A DNA stretch of 64,000 bases from Bacteroidaceae bacterium (lineage in GTDB: Bacteria; Bacteroidota; Bacteroidia; Bacteroidales; Bacteroidaceae), in assembly GCA_017557635.1 (NCBI GenBank), contig JAFYYH010000021.1, forward strand, positions 46,363-110,362, written 5' to 3'. A program made the position numbers and the translations under genes. Position 1 is the first letter of the stretch; each line of letters begins with the position of its first letter. A model generated the notes under the pieces. That model was given only the letters and a program-made list of their open reading frames with translations. It was not told where the DNA came from and did no database searches. This document shows, in pieces, positions 8,484-17,956 of the stretch.

Positions 8484-10115
8484 TTAATACGCAGCCTGAT
8501 GGAAGTAATCAAAGTCTGCATAACCGCCAGCCTTTTCAGTGCAGAAACTGTACAGACCCGTGCGGTAACCGGTAAAGTAATCCAGACTGAATGACATCTG
8601 CAGTACAGCGTCAACATCGGTCCAACTCTTACCGTCCAGTGAGTAGCTCATGAAAGCCTGGTCGGCACGCTCACCTTCCTCCTGAGGAGTAAAGACATAA
8701 CGGATCTTGAGCCATACCTTATCCTGTGTAAGAGGAATACGCAATGCTTCAGTATCAGGACTGGGCTGCTGGGCACCCTGAGCCTGAGGTCCGCGGCGCC
8801 GTCCCATATTACGGTGAGTCATCGCTACAAGGCTCTTGCTACCGTCATCGGCCACTTCTACACCAATGGTGCAGTAATTGCTCTGGAAGGCAATTATACC
8901 GGCTCTATCGCCCGGTTTCATGCCGCTGGCATCCATCAGAACCTCACTATAGCAGCGAGGGCCTACAGTACGTTGGGTAAGAGTGTTGCGGGCATTGGTT
9001 ACATCGGTAGCCACCTGACCGGTCTTGAGACGGAGCCAACCCTTGCGCTCGGTTACAGACCATGCGCTGTTGTCAGGTTTGTGGTTCCACTGCCATACCA
9101 GATCAAGTTCGTTCTTCTTATACTTGAACTCGTCATTATCCCAAGTACGGTTCTTACCGCTTTCGGGAAGATTGACTGTAAACTGCTTTACAGGTACGGT
9201 TTCATCGCCAAGTATAGGCCATCCGTCAACCCACTTCATAGGCTGGAGAGTCGGGATACGGCCTACTGCACCATGATCCTGGAACATGATTGAATACCAG
9301 TCACCGTTCTGTGTCTCCATGATGGCACCCTGAGCTACACCGTCACCGCGGCCGTCAAACGCACCGCTCAGTATGGTCTTACTCTCATACGGGCCCATCA
9401 GGTCCTTTGAGCGCCAGCAGGTCTCAGTACGTACGCCACCGCTGGGCCAGTCAATTACAATCACATAGTAATAATCACCTATGTGGTAGATATGGGCACC
9501 CTCGGCACGGAGGTTATAGCCCTGACGCGGAGAGTCAATGATGATCTTCTCTTCGGCACCGGCCTTGATAGCTGAACCATCGGGTTCAAGTTCAATGATA
9601 CGGATTTCACCGTTGCCCCATACCACATAAAGATGACCATCCTCAAAGAGCATGGATGCATCATGGAACGGACGGTTAATCACTGAACGTTCCCAGTTGC
9701 TCTTGGTAATATCATTGGTCTTGTAGATATATGTCTTGTTCTGGTCATTAGCAATGAACAGGGCATAGAAGGTTCCGTCAACATAACGGAGTGATGTAGC
9801 CCACTGTCCCTTACCATAGGCGTTACGGCCGTTACGCAGGTTATAGACATCATCATCTTCAAGGAAATCATACACATAACTCACCAGTTCCCAGTGAACC
9901 AGGTCCTTGGAGTGCATAATGGGAGCACCCGGGCAGAAATACATGGTGGTGCTTACCATATAGTAATCATCACCTACTCTGATCCAGTCATTATCCGGTA
10001 TATCGGTATAAGTGAGAGGATTGATACATTCAGTCTGCTTGTTTTTAGCAGTGCATCCTGACCATGCAAACAGAAGCATGGCCAGGATGGCTGTAAGTAT
10101 AGTCTTAGTTTTCAT
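8484..10115 (-). CDS. GH43 beta-xylosidase/arabinofuranosidase with C-terminal lectin-like domain, lipoprotein
   Basis: 543 residues from the ATG at 10115; an in-frame TTG at 10124 is less likely because the ATG leaves a compact lipoprotein signal (Cys in FAWSGCTAK). The five-bladed GH43 domain covers about residues 30-310. Catalytic-site candidates are the Asp of YTDIPDNDW, the Asp of LFEDGHLYVVWG and the Glu of LRAEGAHIY. The C-terminal 200 residues look like the concanavalin-type domain of GH43 xylosidases (WQWNHKPDNSAWSV). It acts on the ends of xylo- or arabinoxylo-oligosaccharides. It begins 17 bp after the CBM6-linked GH43 gene, so the two probably form one operon. Confidence 0.87.
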   Translation of the reverse strand: MKTKTILTAILAMLLFAWSGCTAKNKQTECINPLTYTDIPDNDWIRVGDDYYMVSTTMYFCPGAPIMHSKDLVHWELVSYVYDFLEDDDVYNLRNGRNAYGKGQWATSLRYVDGTFYALFIANDQNKTYIYKTNDITKSNWERSVINRPFHDASMLFEDGHLYVVWGNGEIRIIELEPDGSAIKAGAEEKIIIDSPRQGYNLRAEGAHIYHIGDYYYVIVIDWPSGGVRTETCWRSKDLMGPYESKTILSGAFDGRGDGVAQGAIMETQNGDWYSIMFQDHGAVGRIPTLQPMKWVDGWPILGDETVPVKQFTVNLPESGKNRTWDNDEFKYKKNELDLVWQWNHKPDNSAWSVTERKGWLRLKTGQVATDVTNARNTLTQRTVGPRCYSEVLMDASGMKPGDRAGIIAFQSNYCTIGVEVADDGSKSLVAMTHRNMGRRRGPQAQGAQQPSPDTEALRIPLTQDKVWLKIRYVFTPQEEGERADQAFMSYSLDGKSWTDVDAVLQMSFSLDYFTGYRTGLYSFCTEKAGGYADFDYFHQAAY

Positions 10116-10132
10116 GTCACACAACGTTGGCT

Positions 10133-11485
10133 TTATTCAAATGAGATCCAGTCTACCTGAGCGTTACCCTTTGAGGCAAGACGGACCTTGAGGTGATGTA
10201 CACCGGTAGAGGCACCCTTTACAGCAGCAACGATCTCAGATGCTGTGTTCTTGGGGCTGAGTTTAACCTTTGAGATAACCTTATCATCCTGCAGGATCTC
10301 AAGTGTTCCTGTTGAAGGAGCTGCAACCTTAACCTTTACTCTCTGGGGAGCATTCTCAAAGTTTACTGTATTGTACTTAACCCAAGCACCCTGCTCGTAG
10401 AATACGGTCTTCCAACCTGCAAAATAGTTGGTTGTGTCAAGATATGCGATTGAATCACCGTTCTGGCTGATCTCTGAATAACGGTCTATCTGAATCTGAG
10501 TATTAGCCTGGGTTACGCCGATACCACGGAGTGAGGGCTTAACCATGCGGATGCTTCCGTCCGGCTCAAAGAAGATACTGTCAGCGCAAACTGAACGGTT
10601 CTTGTCAAATGCCGGTGAATAGTCATTGTGATGATAGAACAGATAGGTCTGACCCTTAAACTCAATGATTGAGTGGTGGTTGGTCCAGCACTTGTTTGCG
10701 TGCTCCTCAAAGAATACACCCATAAACTTGTAGGGGCCGAAGATGTTGTCGGCCATGCAGTATGCCAGAACCTCCTCGACGTCACGGGCCCAGGGGAATG
10801 TCATATAGTACTTGCCGTTATGCTTGAACAGATACGGACCCTCAACGAGACCCTTGGTGGGAACCTCCTCAACACGATGACGGTCTGCGGGATCAGTAGA
10901 TACTGAAAGCCAGTCATCATTCATCTTGGTGATAGTGATGCCGGGCATAACCAGGTAAGCCTGACCGTCATCATCAACAAAGATACAGGGGTCGATACCG
11001 CCTACACCTTCCAGAGGAGTAGCCTGAGGAATATAGGGGCCGAAGGGGTTGTGGGCAATGGCAACACCTACACGGTTACCACCCATACCACGACGTCCGT
11101 TTGCACTGGGCTGGGGCTTTGAACCGGCAGGCCAGAAGAAATAATAATCACCTGTATTGGGGTTCTGCTTGCAGTCAGGAGCCCACATTGAGTAGCCCTT
11201 TTCATTTACCCAGGGTGCAGTCCACTGGTCAACAATTACACCATGATCCTTCCAGTCAGTAAGGTTATCGCTGGAAAAAACATGGTAATCAGCCATGCAG
11301 AACCAGTCCTTACGTGCATATTCATCAGGAGCGGGAATATCATGTGAAGGGAATACATAAACGCGATCACCTACTACCAGAGCCGAAGGGTCTGCCGAGA
11401 ACTGATCACGGATAATAGGGTTCTGTGCCTGAGCGGCAATGCCGGCCAGCATCAGAGCGGCCAGGAGTGAAAATCTTGCTTTCAT
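10133..11485 (-). CDS. GH43 glycosidase with C-terminal CBM6-like module
   Basis: 450 residues. A signal peptide ends at about residue 20 (GIAAQAQ). The GH43 propeller spans about 22-315: Asp in FSADPSALVV fits the catalytic base, Asp in GGIDPCIFVDDDG the pKa modulator, and Glu in LVEGPYLFKHNGKYY the acid. NHHSIIEF is the usual conserved His segment. The last 120 residues match a CBM6-type beta-sandwich that binds xylan chains. Probable arabinofuranosidase or xylosidase on xylan side chains. It begins just after a terminator hairpin, so it may be transcribed separately from the SusCD genes. Confidence 0.87.
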   Translation of the reverse strand: MKARFSLLAALMLAGIAAQAQNPIIRDQFSADPSALVVGDRVYVFPSHDIPAPDEYARKDWFCMADYHVFSSDNLTDWKDHGVIVDQWTAPWVNEKGYSMWAPDCKQNPNTGDYYFFWPAGSKPQPSANGRRGMGGNRVGVAIAHNPFGPYIPQATPLEGVGGIDPCIFVDDDGQAYLVMPGITITKMNDDWLSVSTDPADRHRVEEVPTKGLVEGPYLFKHNGKYYMTFPWARDVEEVLAYCMADNIFGPYKFMGVFFEEHANKCWTNHHSIIEFKGQTYLFYHHNDYSPAFDKNRSVCADSIFFEPDGSIRMVKPSLRGIGVTQANTQIQIDRYSEISQNGDSIAYLDTTNYFAGWKTVFYEQGAWVKYNTVNFENAPQRVKVKVAAPSTGTLEILQDDKVISKVKLSPKNTASEIVAAVKGASTGVHHLKVRLASKGNAQVDWISFE

Positions 11486-11585
11486 CTGTTGATTATAAAG
11501 AGGTTAATAATATACATATTTGGTAAGCGAGTATAAAGATACCCTCTTTTGGGCAAACCGCATAACACACACACTAAAAAAGTGA

Positions 11586-11628
11586 TAAAAAGAGAATCGG
11601 CGGGGAGCCTTGCGCTCTCCGCCGATTC
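11586..11628 (-). terminator. Terminator after the 1390-residue gene
   Basis: A strong stem (GAATCGGCGG.GAGC against GCTCTCCGCCGATTC) is followed on the minus strand by TCTCTTTTTATC. It closes the SusCD/fasciclin unit. Confidence 0.8.
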
Positions 11629-11651
11629 ATTATAGATCAGTTGTTACTTAA

Positions 11652-14600
11652 TCACTTAAGCAGAACCTTGTCAACAACAACCTTACCGTTAACGTTGGTC
11701 TTGCGGATCAGGATCTGACCAGCCTTAGGAGCTGCTACCTGAACACCACCAAGAGTGTAGTACTCAACGTTAGCTGCGATAGCCTTGGCAGGACTTACGA
11801 TGGTCAGGAGCTCTGTCATCTTAGCCTGCTCACCAGCTACTGCTGCGGTATAGTTGAAGTTCTTGTCCGGAACAAACAGCAGTGAGAAGTTGTCGGCACG
11901 TGACCAACCGTTCTGTGATCTCAGCATGAATGTTACGTCAAGTGTATCGGTTGCACCAACCAGGATGCTGTCAACAGCAAGCTTCTGAGCGCCGCTGGTT
12001 GTAGCCTCTGCACTGTATGTGCTGTCGGGCAGAACAACAGTCATCTTAGCAATCTTACCTTCTGAATCCTTAGGAGTGAACTCTGTCAGCTGAACACCAA
12101 GCTCATACAAACCTGCAGGCAGGTCAGCTACCTTAGTGTACAACTCAGCCTTACCGTTCCAGTCCATACCGATTTCAGCATCGAATACGGGCATACCCTT
12201 AACGTAAGCGTCATAGCTCTTGTCACCGGTTACCATTGAGTTACCCTCGTTGAATGCCTTAACAGTCCAACCCGGATAGAGGTTGTCATAAACAACATTG
12301 GTAATCATAACCCAGATAGGCATCTTGCCATTGAGGCTACCAGAGTTGTACTTGTGCTGTGTGTACTGCATGTTTGCACCATGATCAGCAGGACCGGCGG
12401 TATTGTTGTCCGGCATGTTCTTATCTGAACGGTCAACAATTCTAGGAGTCTGGTAGAGGTTGTAGTTCTTGATGAACGGAGTTACATCCAGACTGTCAAT
12501 CAGCTTGTCATTGATGTTGGCAGCAGCCTTCTGGTAGATAGCCAGCTTAATAGCCTGCTTGAATGCATCGGCAATAAGATCAGCATCACCCTCAAGATTC
12601 TCAAGAGCGGTCTTGATGTCAGCAGTATCAGCAATGGTAGAACCAAGCTTGGTTGCCAGAGCCTGCAGAGCAACGATACGAACTGTAGCAGCGTCGAATC
12701 CGATTACTCTGAAGTCGTAAGCATCGGCAGCACCCTTAACTGTTGCAACAGCAGTCTTAACAGCGTCATCAGCAGGAGTGATAAGGTTGTACTCGAACCA
12801 CTCATCATAAGTATCCTGCAGAGCATCATACTCAGCATACTCAGTGTGCTCAGCAGCATCAAGCAACTTCTTTGATCTCTTGATCTGATTTACGAACTCC
12901 TTGTTGTCTGCAACACGTGCATCAAGAGCCTTGATCTGATCGTCCATCAACTTGATGAATGCTGTCAACTCAGCGTTTGTATGATCAGCGAATACATATG
13001 TATCAACTGATTCCTTAGTAGCCTTAAGTGCAGTGTAAGAAGCAAGATCCTTCCAACCAATGCTGTCAGCAACAACACTAGCCAGCTTTGAATCAGACTC
13101 TGCCTGCTTAGCGAATACCAGGTCAACGGTATCCATGCGGAGTTTCAGAGCCTCATTTGCAGCATCAATTTCATTAGCAGCAGCAAACCAGTCTGAAGGT
13201 GAAGAGCTTGCGTACGGAGATGCAGCATCAGCCTTGTAAGTATCAACGAGTCTGGAAGCAGCAGCCAAGATCGGGCCAGCGTACTTAGCGTCAGTTGCAG
13301 TTGCAATGCGAGCCTGAGTAGCAGCAACAGCCTCGTTAACGCGATAGATAGGACCGTATGTTACAGGGTTCCTGCTAAGAACGAAGTTGGTGAATGCCAT
13401 TGAAGGATAGCCCTCAGAACCGTTGTTGGCAGGATCTACGCGTACCTCAATGATGTATCTGCCCTCGTCAGCAATTGTGATAATATCGCTGAACGGCTGT
13501 GTAACGATAGTATCAGGATTGTTGTCAGCATTCTTGATCTTGGACTCTCCATAGTTCTTAGTAAATGTGTACTTAGAAACGAGTGTCTTGTCATCATCAG
13601 GCATAACATTAGGCTCAGCATCGTATCTGTAAACAAAAATCTTGAATCCAAAGTTCTTGTTGATAGCCATAGCCTTGTAGTCCAGCTTATAGCCTCCAGG
13701 AGTCAGGTTGATAGGATCACCATAGCCCAGATATACAGCAGCATAGTTGTCGGCGTTGTTACGCGGGCAGATGACAAGTACTCTCTTGTTAACCAGACCA
13801 TCTGTTGAATAACGATACAGACGAGCGGCATTCAGCTCTGACTTTCCATCCAGAACCTGCCAAGAGATTCCGCCACCCCAACCATCCTTGTACCAATAGC
13901 AAGCTGTTCCAGCAGGTGAGTTCTTACCGGTAGTACCAGGGTTGAATGTCTCATCAAGGAACTTAGAGTTCCATACCTCAGTGAATGTAGCTGATGAGAG
14001 GTCTCTGTTGATAGGACGGGTGAAGTTATAACTTACAGATACGTTTGCACCCTTATTGGTTGTGTTGGGTACATAGATAGACTTGATCTCAATAATAACA
14101 TCACCTGTCAGAGGACTTGTATAAGAAGCAGGACGGGTAACGGTCAGAGTTGAATCAGCCTCGTTCCACTCACGGTCCCAAATCTCTGAGCCTGCATAAA
14201 CGATACACTTCTCACGAAGCTCCTTATTTGCAGGATTATCAATCTCCATCTCACGTGAGAACTTGAACTTGAATTCTCTCATGGTTCCGTCAAGACCGAA
14301 TGAACCATCCTCAAGATAAGCCTTCTGCATAACAGGAGCTCTGTCATACATTGAATATACGTTAGCGAATACGTAGGGGTTCAAAGCAGCAACCTCGTTG
14401 CTGAAGTCAAGAACTCTCTTTCCAGCCCTGATCCACTCCTTGTTGGTAGCCTGCGGGAACAGTTTACCGGTATAGTGAAGTGCAAGTTCTTCCTCGGTCG
14501 GGTTGATGAATGATACAAGTACAGTATCATACTGATCGAAAGTGTAACGCTTCTTCTCACCAGTTACGGGATCATCATAGAAGTCAGCGAACAGGTACAT

Positions 14601-15824
14601 GTAACCGTCACCCTGGTACTCAGCAGAAGCTATACCGGTAGGCTCCCATGTGCCATCTGAATACTTACCCCAAACATCAAAGTAATCACCGGGGATCTCA
14701 ACTGCTTCAATCTTGTTCTTCTTGAAAGCAGCCTTTGCCTGTTTCTTAAGGTCAGTCTCATAACCGAAGTTTACACGCAGCTTGTCCTGATAGTACTCAA
14801 CACCACCGATGGTTGATCTGGTCAGTGACATGTTATCAATTGCGAATACTGATGAGTCAGATGCAAAACCAAGACGTACAAAGAACTTATCGGGCTGAAC
14901 GGTGTAGTTCAGGTCATAGCTCTTGGGGTTGGTTGAACCAGCTGAATCCTTTGAATGCCATGTCCAGTCACCGCTTGCCCACCAGTAACCGTCAACGAAT
15001 ACATAGTAGTTGGCAATTGAGTCGGTCAGATAGTAGGTCATGTATGTGCACTTCTCCCACTCATCAGCTTTGAAGTCATTCTTGGTGAACTCGAACTTGT
15101 TGTTGTACTCGAGGTTGCTGGAACTGCTCTTATAACCCATTGTAAAAGGCTTCTCTGCATGGAAGTAACCACGCATGATGTCTGTGTACAAAGTAGGAAC
15201 TATAGAACTACCGGCGTTACGTGTCTTAGCCTTTGCATAGAAAGTAAGTCTGTAAGAGGTGTTGTCCTGAATATCCAGACCACGTACAAAAAGGTTACGA
15301 CGATAACGGGCAGCCAGACCGTTAGAATATGAATTGTTTCCACTGGGCAGTTTGGGTGCTGAATCAGATGTGAACTGGAAATAATAGTTACCACCGTTGT
15401 CAGCCTCACCGAAAGCAGCCATTGCTGACTGACGGGCAGTCTTCTCCGCACCGGCATCCTGTACAATCTGAACGTTCTGCTCTACTGTCTCAGTCCATTT
15501 CTCTGCAACGTTATCATAAACTACAACACCGTTGTAAAGAATCATAGTGGTATCCCTGAAAATACCCTTCTGCCATTTATCCGGCTCGTCCCAGGGTTTG
15601 AAGCTGGTACCGTTTGAATTACCCTCATGATCGTAGTACTCCATCTGGGTAATAGAATCCACACGGATTTTTGACCAAGTAGCGAAGTCAGCCTCGAAGT
15701 CCTGACTGAAGATCAACTTGGCGTCTTTGTCTGCATCAAACAGTGGCTCTGTAATGCCCGGCTGAGCAAACGCGGGAGCTGCAAAAAGCAACAACCCTGC
15801 AAATAATAAGTCTCGTTGTTTCAT
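11652..15824 (-). CDS. Large secreted PUL surface protein with helical stalk and Por-like C-terminal tail
   Basis: 1390 residues, starting with a clear signal peptide (cut near FAQ, residue 20) but no lipobox. The first 350 residues look like one or two beta-sandwich, CBM-type domains. A central beta-rich segment follows. Residues about 830-1110 are Ala/Asp/Lys-rich and helical and may form a stalk. After a further beta domain the last 40 residues (YYTLGGVQVAAP, then QILIRKTN and VDKVLLK) resemble the C-terminal signals of proteins exported or anchored by a Por/type IX-like route. It directly follows a SusD gene, the position usual for surface glycan-binding proteins. I see no glycosidase active-site motif. 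Confidence 0.55.
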   Translation of the reverse strand: MKQRDLLFAGLLLFAAPAFAQPGITEPLFDADKDAKLIFSQDFEADFATWSKIRVDSITQMEYYDHEGNSNGTSFKPWDEPDKWQKGIFRDTTMILYNGVVVYDNVAEKWTETVEQNVQIVQDAGAEKTARQSAMAAFGEADNGGNYYFQFTSDSAPKLPSGNNSYSNGLAARYRRNLFVRGLDIQDNTSYRLTFYAKAKTRNAGSSIVPTLYTDIMRGYFHAEKPFTMGYKSSSSNLEYNNKFEFTKNDFKADEWEKCTYMTYYLTDSIANYYVFVDGYWWASGDWTWHSKDSAGSTNPKSYDLNYTVQPDKFFVRLGFASDSSVFAIDNMSLTRSTIGGVEYYQDKLRVNFGYETDLKKQAKAAFKKNKIEAVEIPGDYFDVWGKYSDGTWEPTGIASAEYQGDGYMYLFADFYDDPVTGEKKRYTFDQYDTVLVSFINPTEEELALHYTGKLFPQATNKEWIRAGKRVLDFSNEVAALNPYVFANVYSMYDRAPVMQKAYLEDGSFGLDGTMREFKFKFSREMEIDNPANKELREKCIVYAGSEIWDREWNEADSTLTVTRPASYTSPLTGDVIIEIKSIYVPNTTNKGANVSVSYNFTRPINRDLSSATFTEVWNSKFLDETFNPGTTGKNSPAGTACYWYKDGWGGGISWQVLDGKSELNAARLYRYSTDGLVNKRVLVICPRNNADNYAAVYLGYGDPINLTPGGYKLDYKAMAINKNFGFKIFVYRYDAEPNVMPDDDKTLVSKYTFTKNYGESKIKNADNNPDTIVTQPFSDIITIADEGRYIIEVRVDPANNGSEGYPSMAFTNFVLSRNPVTYGPIYRVNEAVAATQARIATATDAKYAGPILAAASRLVDTYKADAASPYASSSPSDWFAAANEIDAANEALKLRMDTVDLVFAKQAESDSKLASVVADSIGWKDLASYTALKATKESVDTYVFADHTNAELTAFIKLMDDQIKALDARVADNKEFVNQIKRSKKLLDAAEHTEYAEYDALQDTYDEWFEYNLITPADDAVKTAVATVKGAADAYDFRVIGFDAATVRIVALQALATKLGSTIADTADIKTALENLEGDADLIADAFKQAIKLAIYQKAAANINDKLIDSLDVTPFIKNYNLYQTPRIVDRSDKNMPDNNTAGPADHGANMQYTQHKYNSGSLNGKMPIWVMITNVVYDNLYPGWTVKAFNEGNSMVTGDKSYDAYVKGMPVFDAEIGMDWNGKAELYTKVADLPAGLYELGVQLTEFTPKDSEGKIAKMTVVLPDSTYSAEATTSGAQKLAVDSILVGATDTLDVTFMLRSQNGWSRADNFSLLFVPDKNFNYTAAVAGEQAKMTELLTIVSPAKAIAANVEYYTLGGVQVAAPKAGQILIRKTNVNGKVVVDKVLLK

Positions 15825-15919
15825 AAAAAATTGTTAATTAATAAATAGGTTAAATAACTCGTTGTCTCTCTCTTAAGTTTTTGTCAATAGGTTAATTAAT
15901 AAGTTAAACTATCACCAAA

Positions 15920-15957
15920 ACCTGCACCCGCGGGGACAGTTCCCCACAGGTCCAGGT
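15920..15957 (-). promoter_or_regulatory. Hairpin between susD and the 1390-residue gene
   Basis: ACCTG...CAGGT encloses a GGGGA/TCCCC stem with a four-base loop in the 141-bp gap of this operon. No good T-run follows on the minus strand, so it is more likely an mRNA processing or stability element, or an attenuator, than a full terminator. Confidence 0.4.
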
Positions 15958-15965
15958 GTATTTTT

Positions 15966-17945
15966 TTATTTCTCGTCAGGGAGTACCAGGAACCACGATT
16001 TGTTGAGTGATTTACCGTCACCGTTCAACTTGTTGTACAGGTTCATGTCCATGTCGCGGTAGTAATCTACCTTGTCATCCAGAACAGCTGTCTCACGGGT
16101 TGCAACACGGCGGGCAAGGAAATCATTCTCAGCAAAACCGCCATATCCGGGTGAACTGGGATCCTGAGCGCGATGCATCGAAATACGCAGCAGGTCGCCA
16201 AAGCGGTAGCCCTCAAAACAGGTCTCCAGAGCCATCTCGTCAATCAGTCTCTCCTCTACGCCACGGATTGAATCCTCAAGTGTGGGAACTCTGCCTGCGG
16301 TTGTATCAACCGGTATACGATAGTTGGGATCGTAATCGGCATCACCGCATCCGCGAGAGTGGATACCAAAGGTATTTCCTTCATCCAGCCAATATGAAAT
16401 ATAGGCATTGGTAGTACCTACACCGGCTGAGAAGCTGACATCCTCCCAAGAAGTCTTTGCCTTCTTGAAGTCTTCGGTAGCAAAAGTGTAAATCTCAGAA
16501 ATGTCAACACCGTTAACATTCTTGGCTCTGAGCTTTTCACCCTGACTAATACTGTCAATGGTCGCCTTGCAGAGACCGCTTTTAAGTATGGCAAATGCCG
16601 TCTGAGGTAGCTCACAACGGTTCAGTGCCTCTGCAAGCCTCAAATATACGACGTCCTTACGATATAACCAAATTTTTTCTGAATTAATTTTATTTAACGT
16701 TTGGTATTCACTGTTGTAGTTACTTGAAGCAATGTCACCCTCGTCAAATATAAGATATTCGGTCTCAAGAACTGACTGAAGTCTCAAGTCTCCGCGACGC
16801 AGAAGGATAAGTTCATCCTCCTTGTTGGCCATATAAGCAGGATACTCAAAACGGCTATCGGCAGACAGTTTTGCATGATAGCAGTAGTTCTGGCGTACGC
16901 TGGTGGCGGTAAGGCCGCGTGAACGTGTCAACTGATACCAATAGTAATTGTCTTCGGTTGAATTGTAGATGTTCATCAGGTCAGTTACAGTACCGCTGTA
17001 CTGATCGGCTTCCATGGGGATGTAGCAGATATAACCGTTGTTGCTGAAGATATTACGGGTATAAGTATCCCATGAAGAGGTGATATCCGGTCCAAAGTAG
17101 AGGAAGTCATTGGTAAGCCATCTTACATCATAAACTCCAACAGTATATCTGCGGTTGTCACCGGCCAGGAAATCATGATAGTAAAGGGCTGCATGAGCAT
17201 AGTCCTCGGCCCAAAGATAGAGATCACCCAGAATCAGACGGATAGGAATGAAGAGTTCCTTTGACTGATGCTCGGTTGTCTTTGAACCGTCACCCAGCTG
17301 CTCGCCACCAAACTTACCGTAGTTGGGAGAGTACTTATCCATATACTCAATGAAGTTCTTCTCCTTTCCTTTGAACTCCTCAAGTAATGCCTGAGCTACC
17401 TCCTTGATGTTCAGCTTCTGAACGTTGCCTGCGATATCACCAGTGATGGGTTTGTCAAAATAAGGAACCTCACCGTAGATCTGGGCAAGCTGCAGATAAG
17501 CCCAGGCCTTGTAGCACAACATAACGATGTACTCACCCTTCATGATGGGGTGCTGCTGGTTACGGGTGAATGTGGTATCAACCTGATTCAGGAAGAAGTT
17601 GCAGTTGTTGATGATTGAATAGTAATCAAGAGCCTGATCATACTTGTTGTCCTTGAGTGACTTGAAATCATAATCATAAAGGTCACGCAAATCCTTTGAA
17701 GCATGGCTTGAGACAGCAACCAGGTCACCGCGGATTTCACCCAGGATGTTGGTGCGGTCTGCAATGGTCTGCATCTTCTTGATGATGCCCAATACGGAAT
17801 ATACAGTATCGGTGGGATCATCCAGAGTGTTCTGATAGTCATACATGACTGTCTTTGAATCAACTCTGAGCATATCCTCGCACGAGGTTACTCCTGCCCC
17901 GATGCATACGGCAAGAGATATTGTCAATATCGTTTTCAGTTTCAT
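15966..17945 (-). CDS. SusD/RagB-family glycan-binding lipoprotein (second pair)
   Basis: 659 residues, long for SusD. A lipoprotein signal ends at Cys22 (GAGVTSCEDML). The helical SusD scaffold is visible in NCNFFLNQVD, MLCYKAWAYLQLAQIYGEVPY (TPR-like) and the C-terminal ETCFEGYRFGDLLRI, the equivalent of the conserved ERR..EGxRWxDLxR motif. It caps the SusC porin on the cell surface and delivers oligosaccharide to it. It lies 11 bp after its SusC partner. Confidence 0.88.
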   Translation of the reverse strand: MKLKTILTISLAVCIGAGVTSCEDMLRVDSKTVMYDYQNTLDDPTDTVYSVLGIIKKMQTIADRTNILGEIRGDLVAVSSHASKDLRDLYDYDFKSLKDNKYDQALDYYSIINNCNFFLNQVDTTFTRNQQHPIMKGEYIVMLCYKAWAYLQLAQIYGEVPYFDKPITGDIAGNVQKLNIKEVAQALLEEFKGKEKNFIEYMDKYSPNYGKFGGEQLGDGSKTTEHQSKELFIPIRLILGDLYLWAEDYAHAALYYHDFLAGDNRRYTVGVYDVRWLTNDFLYFGPDITSSWDTYTRNIFSNNGYICYIPMEADQYSGTVTDLMNIYNSTEDNYYWYQLTRSRGLTATSVRQNYCYHAKLSADSRFEYPAYMANKEDELILLRRGDLRLQSVLETEYLIFDEGDIASSNYNSEYQTLNKINSEKIWLYRKDVVYLRLAEALNRCELPQTAFAILKSGLCKATIDSISQGEKLRAKNVNGVDISEIYTFATEDFKKAKTSWEDVSFSAGVGTTNAYISYWLDEGNTFGIHSRGCGDADYDPNYRIPVDTTAGRVPTLEDSIRGVEERLIDEMALETCFEGYRFGDLLRISMHRAQDPSSPGYGGFAENDFLARRVATRETAVLDDKVDYYRDMDMNLYNKLNGDGKSLNKSWFLVLPDEK

Positions 17946-17956
17946 AATACCTTATA

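Noticed and set aside
8814-9293. 159-codon plus-strand frame inside the GH43 gene
   Set aside because: Shadow frame; the minus strand encodes an intact GH43 enzyme with signal peptide.
11652-15824. Endo-xylanase assignment for the 1390-residue protein
   Set aside because: No GH10, GH11, GH30 or GH5 catalytic motifs could be found in it.
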